Counted from the first letter of the stretch, positions 14,622 through 23,944 are shown. The stretch: 33,098 nucleotides of DNA from JANOYC01 sp031428675 (GCA_031428675.1 JANOYC010000053.1:1-33098); one strand, 5' to 3'. Program-made: numbers and translations. Notes: generated by a model from the sequence alone, not told the origin.

Positions 14622-17600
14622 ATGCCCTACCCCCGTCGATCCACGACCAACGCCCAGCCGGAACACGGTAACGGGGTTCCCGCTAGCCCTAGTTTTCCCG
14701 ACATCGAGCGGCGCATCCTCGCATTCTGGGCCGAGGATGACACCTTCCGCGCGTCGGTCGACAACCGCGAGGGCGCCGAGGAATGGGTGTTCTACGATGG
14801 CCCGCCCTTCGCGAATGGCCTGCCGCACTACGGTCACTTGCTGACCGGTTACGCGAAGGACCTCTTTCCCCGTTTCCAAACAATGCGCGGCAAGCAAGTG
14901 CACCGCCGATTCGGCTGGGACACACACGGCCTGCCCGCAGAACTCGAAGCCATGCGCCAGCTCGGCATTACTGAGAAGCAGCAGATCGAGCAGATGGGTA
15001 TTGCCGCGTTCAATGAGGCCGCGCGAGAGTCGGTGCTCAAGTACACGCACGAATGGCAGGAGTACGTCACCCGTCAAGCGCGCTGGGTCGACTTCGAGAA
15101 CGATTACAAGACGCTCGACGTCACGTTCATGGAGAGCGTGATCTGGGCGTTCAAGCGCTTGTACGACAAAGGACTCGCCTACGAGGGATACCGCGTGCTG
15201 CCCTATTGCTGGCGTGACGAGACGCCGCTGTCGAACCACGAACTGCGGATGGACGACGACGTATACAAGATGCGTCAAGATCAGTCCGTCACGGTCACCT
15301 TTCCTCTCGACGGAATCAAGGCGGAGGCGCTGGGGCTGACAGGCGTGAAAGCACTCGCTTGGACGACCACGCCGTGGACCCTGCCGACCAATCTCGCGCT
15401 CGCGGTCGGCCCGGACATCGACTATGCCGTCGTGCCGAGTGGTCCCAACGGAGCGGCAGATCACGACCCCGACTCAGAGACCGGCTACAGCGAATACCTG
15501 CTCGCCGCAGACACCGTGCCGGCCTACGCCAAAGAACTCGGATACGCCCACGCCTCGGACGCGGTCGCTGCCATCTCGCGCACGATACGGGGATCCGAAC
15601 TCGCCGGCGTGACGTATGACCGCTTGTGGGACTTCTACGCCGACGCCGAGATCTGGGGCACCGAGAACGCGTGGCAGATCCTCGTAGCGGAGTACGTCGC
15701 CACCGGCGAGGGCACGGGCATCGTGCATCAAGCGCCGGCGTACGGAGAAGACGACCAAGTGGTGTGCGCGAGCGCCGGCATCCCGGTAATCATTTCTGTC
15801 GATGACGGAGCGCGCTTTCTCCCGGCAGTTGAGCCGGTCGCCGGTATGCGAGTGTTCGAGGCGAACAAGCCACTCACCCAACTGCTGCGTGCCAGCGCAC
15901 GCCTCTTCCGGGTGGCGAGCTACGAACACAGCTACCCGCACTGCTGGCGTTGCCGCAACCCTCTCATCTACAAGGCGGTGTCGAGCTGGTTCGTGCGTGT
16001 GCCCGAGTTCCGCGATCGGATGGGGGACTTGAACGAGGACATCAATTGGGTTCCCGGCAACGTCAAGCACGGCCAGTTCGGCAAGTGGGTCGCCGGCGCG
16101 CGCGACTGGTCAATCTCCCGCAATCGCTACTGGGGTTCGCCGATCCCGATCTGGAAGAGCGACAACCCCGACTACCCGCGGGTCGATGTCTACGGATCGC
16201 TCGACGAACTCGAGGCCGATTTCGGCGTGCGTCCCACCGACCTGCACCGGCCGTTCATCGATGAACTCACCCGACCCAATCCCGACGATCCGACCGGAGC
16301 GTCGACGATGCGGCGCATCCCCGATGTGCTCGACGTCTGGTTCGATTCGGGATCGATGCCGTTCGCCCAGGTGCACTACCCGTTCGAGAACGAAGACTGG
16401 TTTGACTCCCACAACCCGGCTGATTTCATCGTCGAGTACATCGGGCAGACCCGCGGCTGGTTCTACACCTTGCATGTCTTGTCCACGGCGCTCTTCGACC
16501 GGCCAGCGTTCTCCAACGTCATCAGCCACGGAATCGTGCTGGGCAGTGACGGTCAGAAGATGTCGAAGAGCTTGCGCAATTATCCGGACGTCTCCGAGGT
16601 GTTCGACCGGGACGGCGCGGATGCGATGCGCTGGTTCCTGATGTCGAGTTCCGTCATCCGCGGCGGCAACCTGATTGTCACTGAAGAAGGCATCCGTGAA
16701 GGGGTCCGGCAGTTCCTGCTCCCGGTGTGGAGCACTTACTACTTCTTCACGCTCTACGCCAACGCGGAGGGCTACGAGGCGTCGTGGCGCTCCGATTCGA
16801 GCAACGTGCTCGATCGGTATCTGCTCGCAAAGACCCGCCAGCTCGTCGGCGACACCACCACGCACCTCGACAACCTGGACAGCCCGCTCGCTGCCGCCTC
16901 TCTGCGCGAATTCGCTGACGTGCTCACCAACTGGTACGTGCGACGCAGTCGTGACAGGTTTTGGGCGGGCGACAACGGCGCCGCCGATTGGCGCTCAGCC
17001 TTCGACACGCTGTTCACAGTGCTCGAGACACTCACGCGCGTCTCAGCACCGCTCGTTCCACTTGTCGCTGAGGAGATCTGGCAGGGGCTCACCGGGGGGC
17101 GCAGCGTGCACCTTCAGGACTGGCCCGATGCCGAAGCGTTCCCCGCCGACGACGATCTCGTGCGCACCATGGATCGCTTGCGCGACGTTGCGTCTTCAGG
17201 ACTCGCGTTGCGCAAAGCCAAGGGCCTACGCGTGCGGCTGCCGCTCGCGAAACTCACGGTGGTTACCGACGAACCGGGCGCGCTCGAGCAGTACGCCTCG
17301 ATTCTGCGGGACGAACTGAACGTCAAGTCGGTCGACGTGATCGAATACGACGAGGACAGCGCGGAGTCGTTCGGGATCTCCCGGCGACTGAGTGTGAACG
17401 CGCGAGCGTTGGGTCCCCGGATCGGCAAGCAGGTGCAGAACGTCATCAAGGCCGCGCGAGCCGGCGACTGGGTTGTTGACGGTGATTCCGTCACTGTTGC
17501 TGGCATCCCGCTGCTTGAGGGGGAGTTCGATCTAGAACTGCACAGCGCCGACCCGGCCGCCGCGATCTCGTTCCTGTCCGCGGGCGGATTCGTGGTCCTC

Positions 17601-17951
17601 GACACGGCGACCACCGAAGAACTGGAGGCGGAGGGTCTCGCTCGCGACGTCATCCGGGCTGTGCAGGACACGCGCAAGTCGGCAGGACTCGACGTCAGCG
17701 ACCGGATACGACTGTCGATCATCGGCGAGAGCGCTACCGACATCGACGCGATCGAACGATTCGGAGAGGCAATCGCGGCGGACACCCTGGCGCTGGAGAT
17801 CTTCATCCGCCGCTCTGTTGACCCGGCGACGGAAGCGGCCCTAGCGTCGGCTGCGGGGTCCACCCGCGCGGTGCTGTCGGCCGGAAAGTATTCGAACGCG
17901 GGAATCCTCGTCATTGACGTGTGGAAGACGAACGGGGCAGCAGATGTCTAA
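14622..17951 (+). CDS. ileS: isoleucyl-tRNA synthetase
   Basis: This 1109-residue class I aminoacyl-tRNA synthetase charges tRNA-Ile with isoleucine. The HIGH motif is HYGH at 69-72 and the KMSKS motif is at 646-650. The editing domain lies between them and the anticodon-binding domain after about 690. The sequence GWDTHGLPAELEAMRQLGI and the length above 1000 residues point to the eukaryote-like IleS type found in many actinobacteria. That type is known to be less sensitive to mupirocin than the E. coli type; for this protein that is inference. The start at 14622 has GGAG 4 bases upstream and lies directly after the T-box leader; an in-frame ATG at 14538 would lie inside the T-box and is rejected. 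The stop overlaps the folC start by 8 bases. Confidence 0.97.
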   Translation: MPYPRRSTTNAQPEHGNGVPASPSFPDIERRILAFWAEDDTFRASVDNREGAEEWVFYDGPPFANGLPHYGHLLTGYAKDLFPRFQTMRGKQVHRRFGWDTHGLPAELEAMRQLGITEKQQIEQMGIAAFNEAARESVLKYTHEWQEYVTRQARWVDFENDYKTLDVTFMESVIWAFKRLYDKGLAYEGYRVLPYCWRDETPLSNHELRMDDDVYKMRQDQSVTVTFPLDGIKAEALGLTGVKALAWTTTPWTLPTNLALAVGPDIDYAVVPSGPNGAADHDPDSETGYSEYLLAADTVPAYAKELGYAHASDAVAAISRTIRGSELAGVTYDRLWDFYADAEIWGTENAWQILVAEYVATGEGTGIVHQAPAYGEDDQVVCASAGIPVIISVDDGARFLPAVEPVAGMRVFEANKPLTQLLRASARLFRVASYEHSYPHCWRCRNPLIYKAVSSWFVRVPEFRDRMGDLNEDINWVPGNVKHGQFGKWVAGARDWSISRNRYWGSPIPIWKSDNPDYPRVDVYGSLDELEADFGVRPTDLHRPFIDELTRPNPDDPTGASTMRRIPDVLDVWFDSGSMPFAQVHYPFENEDWFDSHNPADFIVEYIGQTRGWFYTLHVLSTALFDRPAFSNVISHGIVLGSDGQKMSKSLRNYPDVSEVFDRDGADAMRWFLMSSSVIRGGNLIVTEEGIREGVRQFLLPVWSTYYFFTLYANAEGYEASWRSDSSNVLDRYLLAKTRQLVGDTTTHLDNLDSPLAAASLREFADVLTNWYVRRSRDRFWAGDNGAADWRSAFDTLFTVLETLTRVSAPLVPLVAEEIWQGLTGGRSVHLQDWPDAEAFPADDDLVRTMDRLRDVASSGLALRKAKGLRVRLPLAKLTVVTDEPGALEQYASILRDELNVKSVDVIEYDEDSAESFGISRRLSVNARALGPRIGKQVQNVIKAARAGDWVVDGDSVTVAGIPLLEGEFDLELHSADPAAAISFLSAGGFVVLDTATTEELEAEGLARDVIRAVQDTRKSAGLDVSDRIRLSIIGESATDIDAIERFGEAIAADTLALEIFIRRSVDPATEAALASAAGSTRAVLSAGKYSNAGILVIDVWKTNGAADV

Positions 17952-19335
17952 GCGCAATGATCCCGCGGAAGGGTCCGCCTTCGACGACTCGCTGTATGAG
18001 CGCGAGGCCGACGAGGTCTATGCGCAGTTGCTGGAGCGAATCGGCGAGCAGGCACCGCAACCTCGACTCGGTCCGACGCGGCGCGCCGTCGAACTACTCG
18101 GCGACCCACAGCGGGCGTATCCGATCATCCACATCACGGGCACGAACGGCAAGACCTCGACGAGCCGCATTATCGAGAGCATCCTGCGTGCGCACGGGCT
18201 GCGCACTGGGCTCCTCACGAGTCCGCACCTGGAGCGCGTGACCGAGCGGATCATGGTCGACGGCGAGCCGATCTCCAACCTGGCCTTCGTGGAGAACTGG
18301 AAGGACATCCAGCCCTACCTGCTCATGGTCGACGCGGAACTCGCTGCCAACGGCGATGAACCGATGAGCTTCTTCGAGGCGCTCACCGTGCTCGCCTTCG
18401 CGTGCTTCGCCGATGCGCCCGTCGACGTTGCCGTCATCGAGGTCGGCATGGGGGGCGAGTGGGACTCCACGAACGTCGGTGACGGAACCGTGGCTGTCTT
18501 CACCCCGATCGCGCTCGACCACGAGAACCGGCTCGGATCCACGATCGAGAGCATCGCGCGCACCAAATCCGGCATCATCAAGCCGCTCGCTCGAGTGGTC
18601 TCCGCCATGCAGACACCCGCGGCGATCGCTGAACTGCGCAGCGCGGCTGAAGCGAATGAGGCGATTCTCTCGATCGATGAGATCGCGTTCGCCGTCGCAT
18701 CCAATTCGGTTGCGGTCGGCGGTCAAGTCATCAGCGTGCGGGGGCTGGCGGGCAACTACGACGAACTCTTCCTGCCCCTCTACGGCGATTATCAGGCTGG
18801 CAATGCCGCCCTCGCCATCGCTGCAGTGGAGTCGTTCATCGGCGGCGGACTGCACCCGCTCAATTCCGACGTGCTCGCCGAAGGACTTGCGACGGCGACC
18901 TCCCCGGGACGTCTGCAGGTGATCGGCATCGGGCCATCGGTGCTCGTCGATGCGGCGCACAATCCGCACGGCGCCGAAGCCCTCGCCGGCGCGATCGAAA
19001 GTTACTTCAGCTTCGACCGCGTGGTCGCTGTCATCGGCGTGCTCGCCGACAAAGACGCCGCGGGCATCGTGCGGGCGCTCGACTCTGTCGTCGACGAGTT
19101 CATCGTCACGCATTCGAGCTCCGACCGGGCTGTCGACCCCGACGAGCTCGCCCGGATCGTCGTGCAGATCGCGGGCCCCGACCGTGTGAGCGTCGAACCG
19201 AACCTCGCCACAGCGATGGATGTCGCCCGCGACCAAGCCGCGGCGACCGATACCGGCGCGGTTCTTGTCACGGGATCCATCTCGCTCGTGGCCGACGTGA
19301 TCGGCTTGGCGCGAGACAGCGGGTGGAAACCGTGA
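17944..19335 (+). CDS. folC: dihydrofolate synthase / folylpolyglutamate synthase
   Basis: This 463-residue Mur-ligase-family enzyme adds glutamate to dihydropteroate and to folates in the cytosol. The ATP-binding P-loop is GTNGKT at 66-71. It is followed by SPHLERVTERI, the Mg-binding segment EVGMGGEWDSTN, the ALDHENRLG loop and, in the C-terminal domain, the DAAHNPHGA motif. The length is usual for FolC. I chose the ATG at 17944; it overlaps the end of ileS by 8 bases, and the ribosome binding site is weak (GGGGCAG), consistent with coupling to ileS. The TTG at 17914 is less likely. The stop overlaps the next gene start as GTGA. Confidence 0.95.
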   Translation: MSKRNDPAEGSAFDDSLYEREADEVYAQLLERIGEQAPQPRLGPTRRAVELLGDPQRAYPIIHITGTNGKTSTSRIIESILRAHGLRTGLLTSPHLERVTERIMVDGEPISNLAFVENWKDIQPYLLMVDAELAANGDEPMSFFEALTVLAFACFADAPVDVAVIEVGMGGEWDSTNVGDGTVAVFTPIALDHENRLGSTIESIARTKSGIIKPLARVVSAMQTPAAIAELRSAAEANEAILSIDEIAFAVASNSVAVGGQVISVRGLAGNYDELFLPLYGDYQAGNAALAIAAVESFIGGGLHPLNSDVLAEGLATATSPGRLQVIGIGPSVLVDAAHNPHGAEALAGAIESYFSFDRVVAVIGVLADKDAAGIVRALDSVVDEFIVTHSSSDRAVDPDELARIVVQIAGPDRVSVEPNLATAMDVARDQAAATDTGAVLVTGSISLVADVIGLARDSGWKP

Positions 19336-19823
19336 CGAACAACGCAGCCGGGGCGGAGGCCGTACCGGAACCGACGGCGCAACCTGCGCCCGGGCGCTCG
19401 AAGCGACAGCGGTCGGTGACCGAGACCCTGCTCTCGATCGTGCTCACGCTGGAAGCGGTTCTCGTGTTCTTTGTGACGCTCGTGGTGTTCGGGCTCGACA
19501 TCACGCCACCGGCCGTCGCGTTCGCTGGCGGGGGAGCGCTCATCGTCGTGCTCGTGCTCGGGGCCCGTTTCGTGCGTTGGCCGTGGGGCGTGTGGTTCGG
19601 CTGGGTGCTGCAATTGCTCATCGTTGCCACCGGCATCCTCGTGCCGCTGATGTACCTGATCGCGGCGATGTTCCTCGCCATCTGGATCTACTGTTTCGTG
19701 CGTGGTCGCCAGATCGACCGTAGGAACGCCATCATCGAAACGCAGATGCGCGAAGACAACCTCGAACTTCCCGCCGATCACACCGAAAACCCGAACCGCC
19801 CCAACCAAGGAGATACCCCATGA
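19332..19823 (+). CDS. DUF4233 family membrane protein
   Basis: This 163-residue membrane protein has a polar N-terminus of about 30 residues, four transmembrane segments (for example LLSIVLTLEAVLVFFVTLVVF and LIVATGILVPLMYLIAAMFLA) and a charged C-terminus. It fits DUF4233, an actinobacterial family commonly encoded between folC and ndk. I chose the GTG at 19332, which overlaps the folC stop as GTGA; an in-frame GTG at 19323 is the alternative. Its own stop overlaps the ndk start as ATGA, so it is tightly coupled to both neighbours. The biochemical role is unknown. Confidence 0.85.
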   Translation: MTNNAAGAEAVPEPTAQPAPGRSKRQRSVTETLLSIVLTLEAVLVFFVTLVVFGLDITPPAVAFAGGGALIVVLVLGARFVRWPWGVWFGWVLQLLIVATGILVPLMYLIAAMFLAIWIYCFVRGRQIDRRNAIIETQMREDNLELPADHTENPNRPNQGDTP

Positions 19824-20233
19824 CCGTTGAAGAGACCCTCGTATTGATCAAGCCGGATGGCGTTGCTCGCAACCTCACCGGTGAGATCCTGCGCCGCATT
19901 GAGGCCAAGGGGTACCAACTCGTCGACATCAAGCTGCTGGAGGCCGACCGGTCGATCCTGTCGCAGCACTACGCAGAGCACGAGGGCAAGCCGTTCTACG
20001 AGCCACTCGTCGAGTTCATGGAGAGTGGGCCGATCGTCGCGATCCGCATTGCGGGCAATCGCGTGATCGAGGGTTTCCGCGCGCTCGCGGGCACAACGGA
20101 CCCCACGACGGCGGCGCCCGGCACCATTCGTGGCGACCTAGGGCGCGACTGGGGACTCAAGGTGCAGCAGAACCTCGTGCACGGCAGCGACTCGCCCGAA
20201 TCGGCCGCGCGCGAGCTCGCCCTCTGGTTCTAG
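19820..20233 (+). CDS. ndk: nucleoside diphosphate kinase
   Basis: This 137-residue enzyme transfers the gamma phosphate from ATP to nucleoside diphosphates through a phosphohistidine. It opens with ETLVLIKPDGVARN and carries the active-site motif NLVHGSDSPESA with His121. The length and motifs match the family throughout. The ATG at 19820 has AAGGAG at 19807-19812, 7 bases upstream, and overlaps the DUF4233 stop. It is the last gene of the ileS unit; the intergenic palindrome downstream probably ends transcription. Confidence 0.98.
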   Translation: MTVEETLVLIKPDGVARNLTGEILRRIEAKGYQLVDIKLLEADRSILSQHYAEHEGKPFYEPLVEFMESGPIVAIRIAGNRVIEGFRALAGTTDPTTAAPGTIRGDLGRDWGLKVQQNLVHGSDSPESAARELALWF

Positions 20234-20279
20234 CCCCGTCCCCGCCGACACCCGCCCCCCCACCCCGCCGACGCCGGCA

Positions 20280-20343
20280 AGAGTGCCCGTTCGGGACAAG
20301 AGTGGCCGCGCGCCGTGCGCCTCTTGTCCCGAACGGGCACTCT
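20280..20343. terminator. 23-bp perfect inverted repeat between ndk and the VKOR gene
   Basis: The arms at 20280-20302 and 20321-20343 are perfectly complementary over 23 bases, with an 18-base GC-rich loop. The element lies between two convergent genes, with ndk ending at 20233 and the VKOR gene at 20350, so it can terminate both transcripts. The motif CAAGAGTG(C/G)CCG occurs twice inside it, at 20278-20289 and 20297-20308. Its length and sequence complexity exceed an ordinary terminator, so it may be a copy of a dispersed palindromic repeat. Confidence 0.7.
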
Positions 20344-20349
20344 CGCTGC

Positions 20350-20949
20350 TCAGAGATACGACAGCACGTCGAGTCGCACCTGCGCGATTACGGCCACCGC
20401 GGTGTACGACGCGAAGGTGATGAGCGGCACCCAGCCGTAGGCGCCGTGGAAAGCGGCGCGCGCTCGAGGTGGCAGCGGAATCACATCGGCGCGCAACACG
20501 TGCAGCGTCACCAGCCAGAACATGGGGATGGTGACCACCCACACCGCCATACACCACGGACAGAGAGTGCCGAGCACGAAAATACTCTGCACGATGAGCC
20601 AGACGACGAACGCGAATGCCGTGACAATGCCTACCCAGAAGGCGATCCAGTACCAGCGGGCGAATCGGGCACCCGAGAGGATGCTCGCTCCGACGACGAC
20701 CGGGGCGACGAACCCGCCCACACCGATCAGGGGATTGGGGAAGCCGAAGACCGATCCCTGCCACGACGATAGGTTGCGACCGCACTGCACCAGAAGGCCG
20801 AAATCGCAACTCGGCACGTGACTCGAGTCGGCGAGAACTTCAAGCTTTTCGACAGTTAGGGCGAACGAGGAATACCAGCCGATCGCGCCGGCGACGATCA
20901 GGAATATCGCGAGGCCGATGGGGCGCGAGAAGCCAGCCGTCGCGGTCAC
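20350..20949 (-). CDS. vitamin K epoxide reductase family membrane protein
   Basis: This 199-residue integral membrane protein of the VKOR family has about five transmembrane segments. The redox cysteines are present: Cys48 and Cys56 in the loop SCDFGLLVQCG, and the CPWC active site at Cys130-Cys133. The Ser in the NLSSWQGSVFG region is also typical. In actinobacteria, VKOR reoxidises periplasmic DsbA-like proteins using quinone; that role is inferred from the family. There is no fused thioredoxin domain and no dsbA gene nearby. The start is a GTG at 20949, with no ribosome binding site but an AATAAT -10 element 6 bases upstream, so the transcript may be leaderless. It is divergent from rne. 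Confidence 0.9.
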   Translation of the reverse strand: MTATAGFSRPIGLAIFLIVAGAIGWYSSFALTVEKLEVLADSSHVPSCDFGLLVQCGRNLSSWQGSVFGFPNPLIGVGGFVAPVVVGASILSGARFARWYWIAFWVGIVTAFAFVVWLIVQSIFVLGTLCPWCMAVWVVTIPMFWLVTLHVLRADVIPLPPRARAAFHGAYGWVPLITFASYTAVAVIAQVRLDVLSYL

Positions 20950-20955
20950 GCAAGG

Positions 20956-20964
20956 ATTATTGCA
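20956..20964 (-). promoter_or_regulatory. extended -10 promoter of the VKOR gene
   Basis: TGCAATAAT on the minus strand has the TGn extension and lies 6 bases before the GTG at 20949, which suggests a leaderless transcript. Confidence 0.5.
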
Positions 20965-20994
20965 CGGGGCTGAACCGGGCGAATCCGGAATGCA

Positions 20995-21003
20995 TGCGAT
21001 AAT
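20995..21003 (+). promoter_or_regulatory. extended -10 promoter of rne
   Basis: TGCGATAAT matches an extended -10 element (TGn plus GATAAT). The predicted transcript start is near 21010, about 290 bases before the rne start codon. No -35 is obvious, as expected for extended -10 promoters. Confidence 0.5.
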
Positions 21004-21009
21004 TGGTCG

Positions 21010-21297
21010 GTGTCAACCGAGCGCCGCTCAGTTGGATGCGGAAAACAGGTTTACCGGGCGTAGAGCCGGGCCACGTACGCAGCAAAGATTGGCTGCCGTG
21101 TCGGATAGCGAGTTCCGAAAGAAGCGAGTGACAGTCGCGAGTGTGTGACAGGCACGAAGTACACAGCATGGTCGACCAGAGCCACCGTGGCCGGTCGCAG
21201 ACATGAAGGATTAGAAGCGCAATCGTTGAGAAACGGTTGCGCTCGAGAGAGTACCCGGTAGGCAGCAGTATTGCCGCCGGTGAGGAGTACACCAGCA
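21010..21297 (+). other. long 5' leader of rne with a GNRA hairpin
   Basis: No gene is visible between the VKOR start (20949) and rne. If transcription begins near 21010, the leader is about 290 bases long. It contains a 12-bp stem at 21216-21243 with one G-U pair and a GAGA (GNRA) tetraloop. Long rne leaders are known in E. coli and mycobacteria, where they allow autoregulation by RNase E; here that is inference. Confidence 0.45.
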
Positions 21298-23934
21298 ATG
21301 GTGAAAGCAAGCGAACCGAACCAGCCGAAGAAGCGCTCCCTATTTTTTGGGGGTCGCCGCGCGGCGGCCCGCGCGACGGCAACGACACCACGCGAGGACC
21401 AATCCGTGACTAACGACCCCACCGATAACGCCGACATTCCAGAGAACGCTACCGACAGCGCCCCTCAGAACATCCCCGATACCGCGCCAGGCTCACGCAC
21501 CGAGTCCGCGTCAGGCCTCGATTCAGGCGCCGAGCCAGAGCCCACCCCGGAAATAATCGAATCGGATGCGAGCGCCGACACAGCGACGGATGCTGCGGCA
21601 CCGAAGCGCCGGCGCTCGACGAAGTCGGTCGCGTCGAAGAGCGCCACGTTGCACGTCAACTCGGAGCAACCCGGTCTGCCCCCGCTGACGGAGGTGGCCG
21701 ACGATGCGCCCGCGCCGAAGACGCGCACGCGCCGCAACAAGGTTGCCACCCAGGCGTCGGCTGAGACAGGCGCGAGCGAAACCACCGGGGCCGCGGCAGA
21801 ACCCGATGGCGCGTCGAAGCGACTGCCCACCACGTCGCTCTTATTCCAAGCGCCTGACCTCCCGATACTTCCGGCGAGCCGCCAGCCCCGACGCTCGAAC
21901 GATTCGGATGTTGTCGATGAAGAGACGCCCAACGTGCGCCGCCGCACCCGCCGCCGCTCCGGTGATGAACCGAAGGATGGCGACGACGCGCCCAACACGA
22001 CCCTGCGGGTGCGCCAGCCGCGCCCCCAGCCCGAGCAGAGCAACGAACCGACTCGGGTCAAGGGCTCCACTCGATTGGAAGCGAAGAAGCAACGGCGACG
22101 CGATGGTCGGGATGCGGGTCGCCGCCGCCCGGTGATCACCGAGGCCGAGTTCCTTGCACGCCGCGAAAGCGTCGACCGCGTAATGGTGGTGCGTTCGAAG
22201 TTCAACCGCATCCAGATCGGTGTTCTCGAAGACGGTGTGCTCGTGGAGCACTATGTGGCGAAGGCCCAGGACGCTTCGCTGATCGGCAACGTCTACCTCG
22301 GTAAGGTGCAGAACGTGCTGCCGAGCATGGAGGCCGCGTTCGTGGACATCGGGCGCGGTCGCAATGCCGTGCTGTACTCCGGGGAAGTTGACTGGGAGGC
22401 GGCGGCCGCCGAGAGCGACACCAAAAACCAACCGCGTCGCATCGAACTCGCGCTCAAGCCGGGCGACAAGGTGCTCGTGCAGGTCACCAAAGACCCCGTC
22501 GGCCACAAGGGCGCGCGCTTGACCAGCCAAGTGAGCCTGCCCGGCCGGTATCTCGTCTATGTGCCCAACGGCTCGATGAACGGCATCAGCCGCAAGCTCC
22601 CCGACACTGAGCGTGCGCGCCTGAAGAAGATCCTGAAAGATGTTCTCCCCGAGAACGTCGGCGTGATTGTGCGCACTGCGGCTGAGGGCGCCACTGACGA
22701 TCAACTCACGCTCGACGTCAATCGACTGACCAGTCAGTGGGCCGAGATCAGTCGATTGGTTGAGACCCAGCAGGCGCCCGCGCTCTTGCACAGCGAGCCC
22801 GACCTTCTCGTCAAAATCGTGCGCGACGTGTTCAACGAGGACTTCCACAAGCTCGTCATCGCTGGCGACGACGCGCGCGAGACGATCGAGAACTATCTCC
22901 GCGGCGTGGCTCCCGATCTCCTCGAGCGCGTTGAGCGCTACGAGGGCGATGTCGACTCGTTCGACGAATACCGCATCACCGAGCAGATTGAGAAGGCGCT
23001 CGACCGCAAGGTGTGGCTACCGTCAGGTGGTTCTCTCGTGATCGACCGCACCGAAGCGATGACCGTCGTCGACGTCAACACCGGCAAGTTCGTGGGCTCG
23101 GGCGGCAATCTCGAAGAGACCGTTACGAAGAACAACCTTGAAGCAGCCGAGGAGATCGTACGCCAGCTGCGCCTGCGCGACATCGGCGGAATCATCGTCG
23201 TCGACTTCATCGACATGGTGCTCGAGTCGAATCGCGACCTCGTGCTGCGTCGACTCGTGGAGTGCCTCAGTCGCGATCGCACTAAGCACCAGGTGGCTGA
23301 AGTGACGAGCCTCGGGCTCGTGCAGATGACCCGCAAAAAACTGGGGCTCGGCCTTATCGAGTCGTTCAGCGAACCCTGCGAACACTGTGTCGGACGCGGC
23401 ATCATCATCCACCACGACCCGGTCATGAAGCACCGCCCGCAGCAGCAACAGGTCGAAAGTCAGAGTCGTCGCAGCCGCAATCGCAATCAGGGCGGCAGTC
23501 AGAATAGCGGTGCCAGCAACGCCCCGACCGCTCCGAAGGCGCACGCGGGAACCCACGCAATCACCGAGGATGTGCGCCACGCTCTCGCCCAGATCGCGGC
23601 GAGCACGGTGCCGCACGCCGCCGAGTCCCACCACGTGCCAGTGAGCGACGACGGCGCGCACGGTCGGTCGACCGCGACGACCGAGGCCGAACGGCCATCG
23701 GTCGAGCGAGCCACGATAGCCGCAGCAGAAGCCGCTGTCGCCCTGCTCGACGTGCCCGCAGGCGGCACGCGAAACGAGCCGAATCAACGCAGGATGAGCA
23801 CAAAGGATGCCGAAGACATTCTCGGCTCCGTTCTGCAGGCGCTCCCCGAACCCAAAGAACCCGGCAAGGGCCGTCGACGCGGGTCCCGTCGCGCATCCAG
23901 CGCTGGTACCGTCACCCCCGACAGCGGTTATTGA
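21298..23934 (+). CDS. rne: ribonuclease E/G family endoribonuclease
   Basis: This endoribonuclease of 878 residues processes rRNA and tRNA precursors and starts mRNA decay. About 290 disordered residues, acidic then Arg-rich, precede the S1 RNA-binding domain, which begins at DRVMVVRSKFNRIQIG. The DNase-I-like catalytic domain carries the metal-binding Asp592 (VVDVNTG) and Asp636 (VVDFIDM). The zinc-link motif is CEHC at 694-697. The C-terminal 175 residues are again low in order, rich in Arg, Ala and His. This arrangement, with disorder on both sides, is typical of actinobacterial RNase E. The start is uncertain: the ATG at 21298 has GAGGAG 10 bases upstream, while the GTG at 21406 has GAGGA 7 bases upstream and would shorten the protein by 36 residues. 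Confidence 0.95.
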   Translation: MVKASEPNQPKKRSLFFGGRRAAARATATTPREDQSVTNDPTDNADIPENATDSAPQNIPDTAPGSRTESASGLDSGAEPEPTPEIIESDASADTATDAAAPKRRRSTKSVASKSATLHVNSEQPGLPPLTEVADDAPAPKTRTRRNKVATQASAETGASETTGAAAEPDGASKRLPTTSLLFQAPDLPILPASRQPRRSNDSDVVDEETPNVRRRTRRRSGDEPKDGDDAPNTTLRVRQPRPQPEQSNEPTRVKGSTRLEAKKQRRRDGRDAGRRRPVITEAEFLARRESVDRVMVVRSKFNRIQIGVLEDGVLVEHYVAKAQDASLIGNVYLGKVQNVLPSMEAAFVDIGRGRNAVLYSGEVDWEAAAAESDTKNQPRRIELALKPGDKVLVQVTKDPVGHKGARLTSQVSLPGRYLVYVPNGSMNGISRKLPDTERARLKKILKDVLPENVGVIVRTAAEGATDDQLTLDVNRLTSQWAEISRLVETQQAPALLHSEPDLLVKIVRDVFNEDFHKLVIAGDDARETIENYLRGVAPDLLERVERYEGDVDSFDEYRITEQIEKALDRKVWLPSGGSLVIDRTEAMTVVDVNTGKFVGSGGNLEETVTKNNLEAAEEIVRQLRLRDIGGIIVVDFIDMVLESNRDLVLRRLVECLSRDRTKHQVAEVTSLGLVQMTRKKLGLGLIESFSEPCEHCVGRGIIIHHDPVMKHRPQQQQVESQSRRSRNRNQGGSQNSGASNAPTAPKAHAGTHAITEDVRHALAQIAASTVPHAAESHHVPVSDDGAHGRSTATTEAERPSVERATIAAAEAAVALLDVPAGGTRNEPNQRRMSTKDAEDILGSVLQALPEPKEPGKGRRRGSRRASSAGTVTPDSGY

Positions 23935-23944
23935 GCGAATCGCA

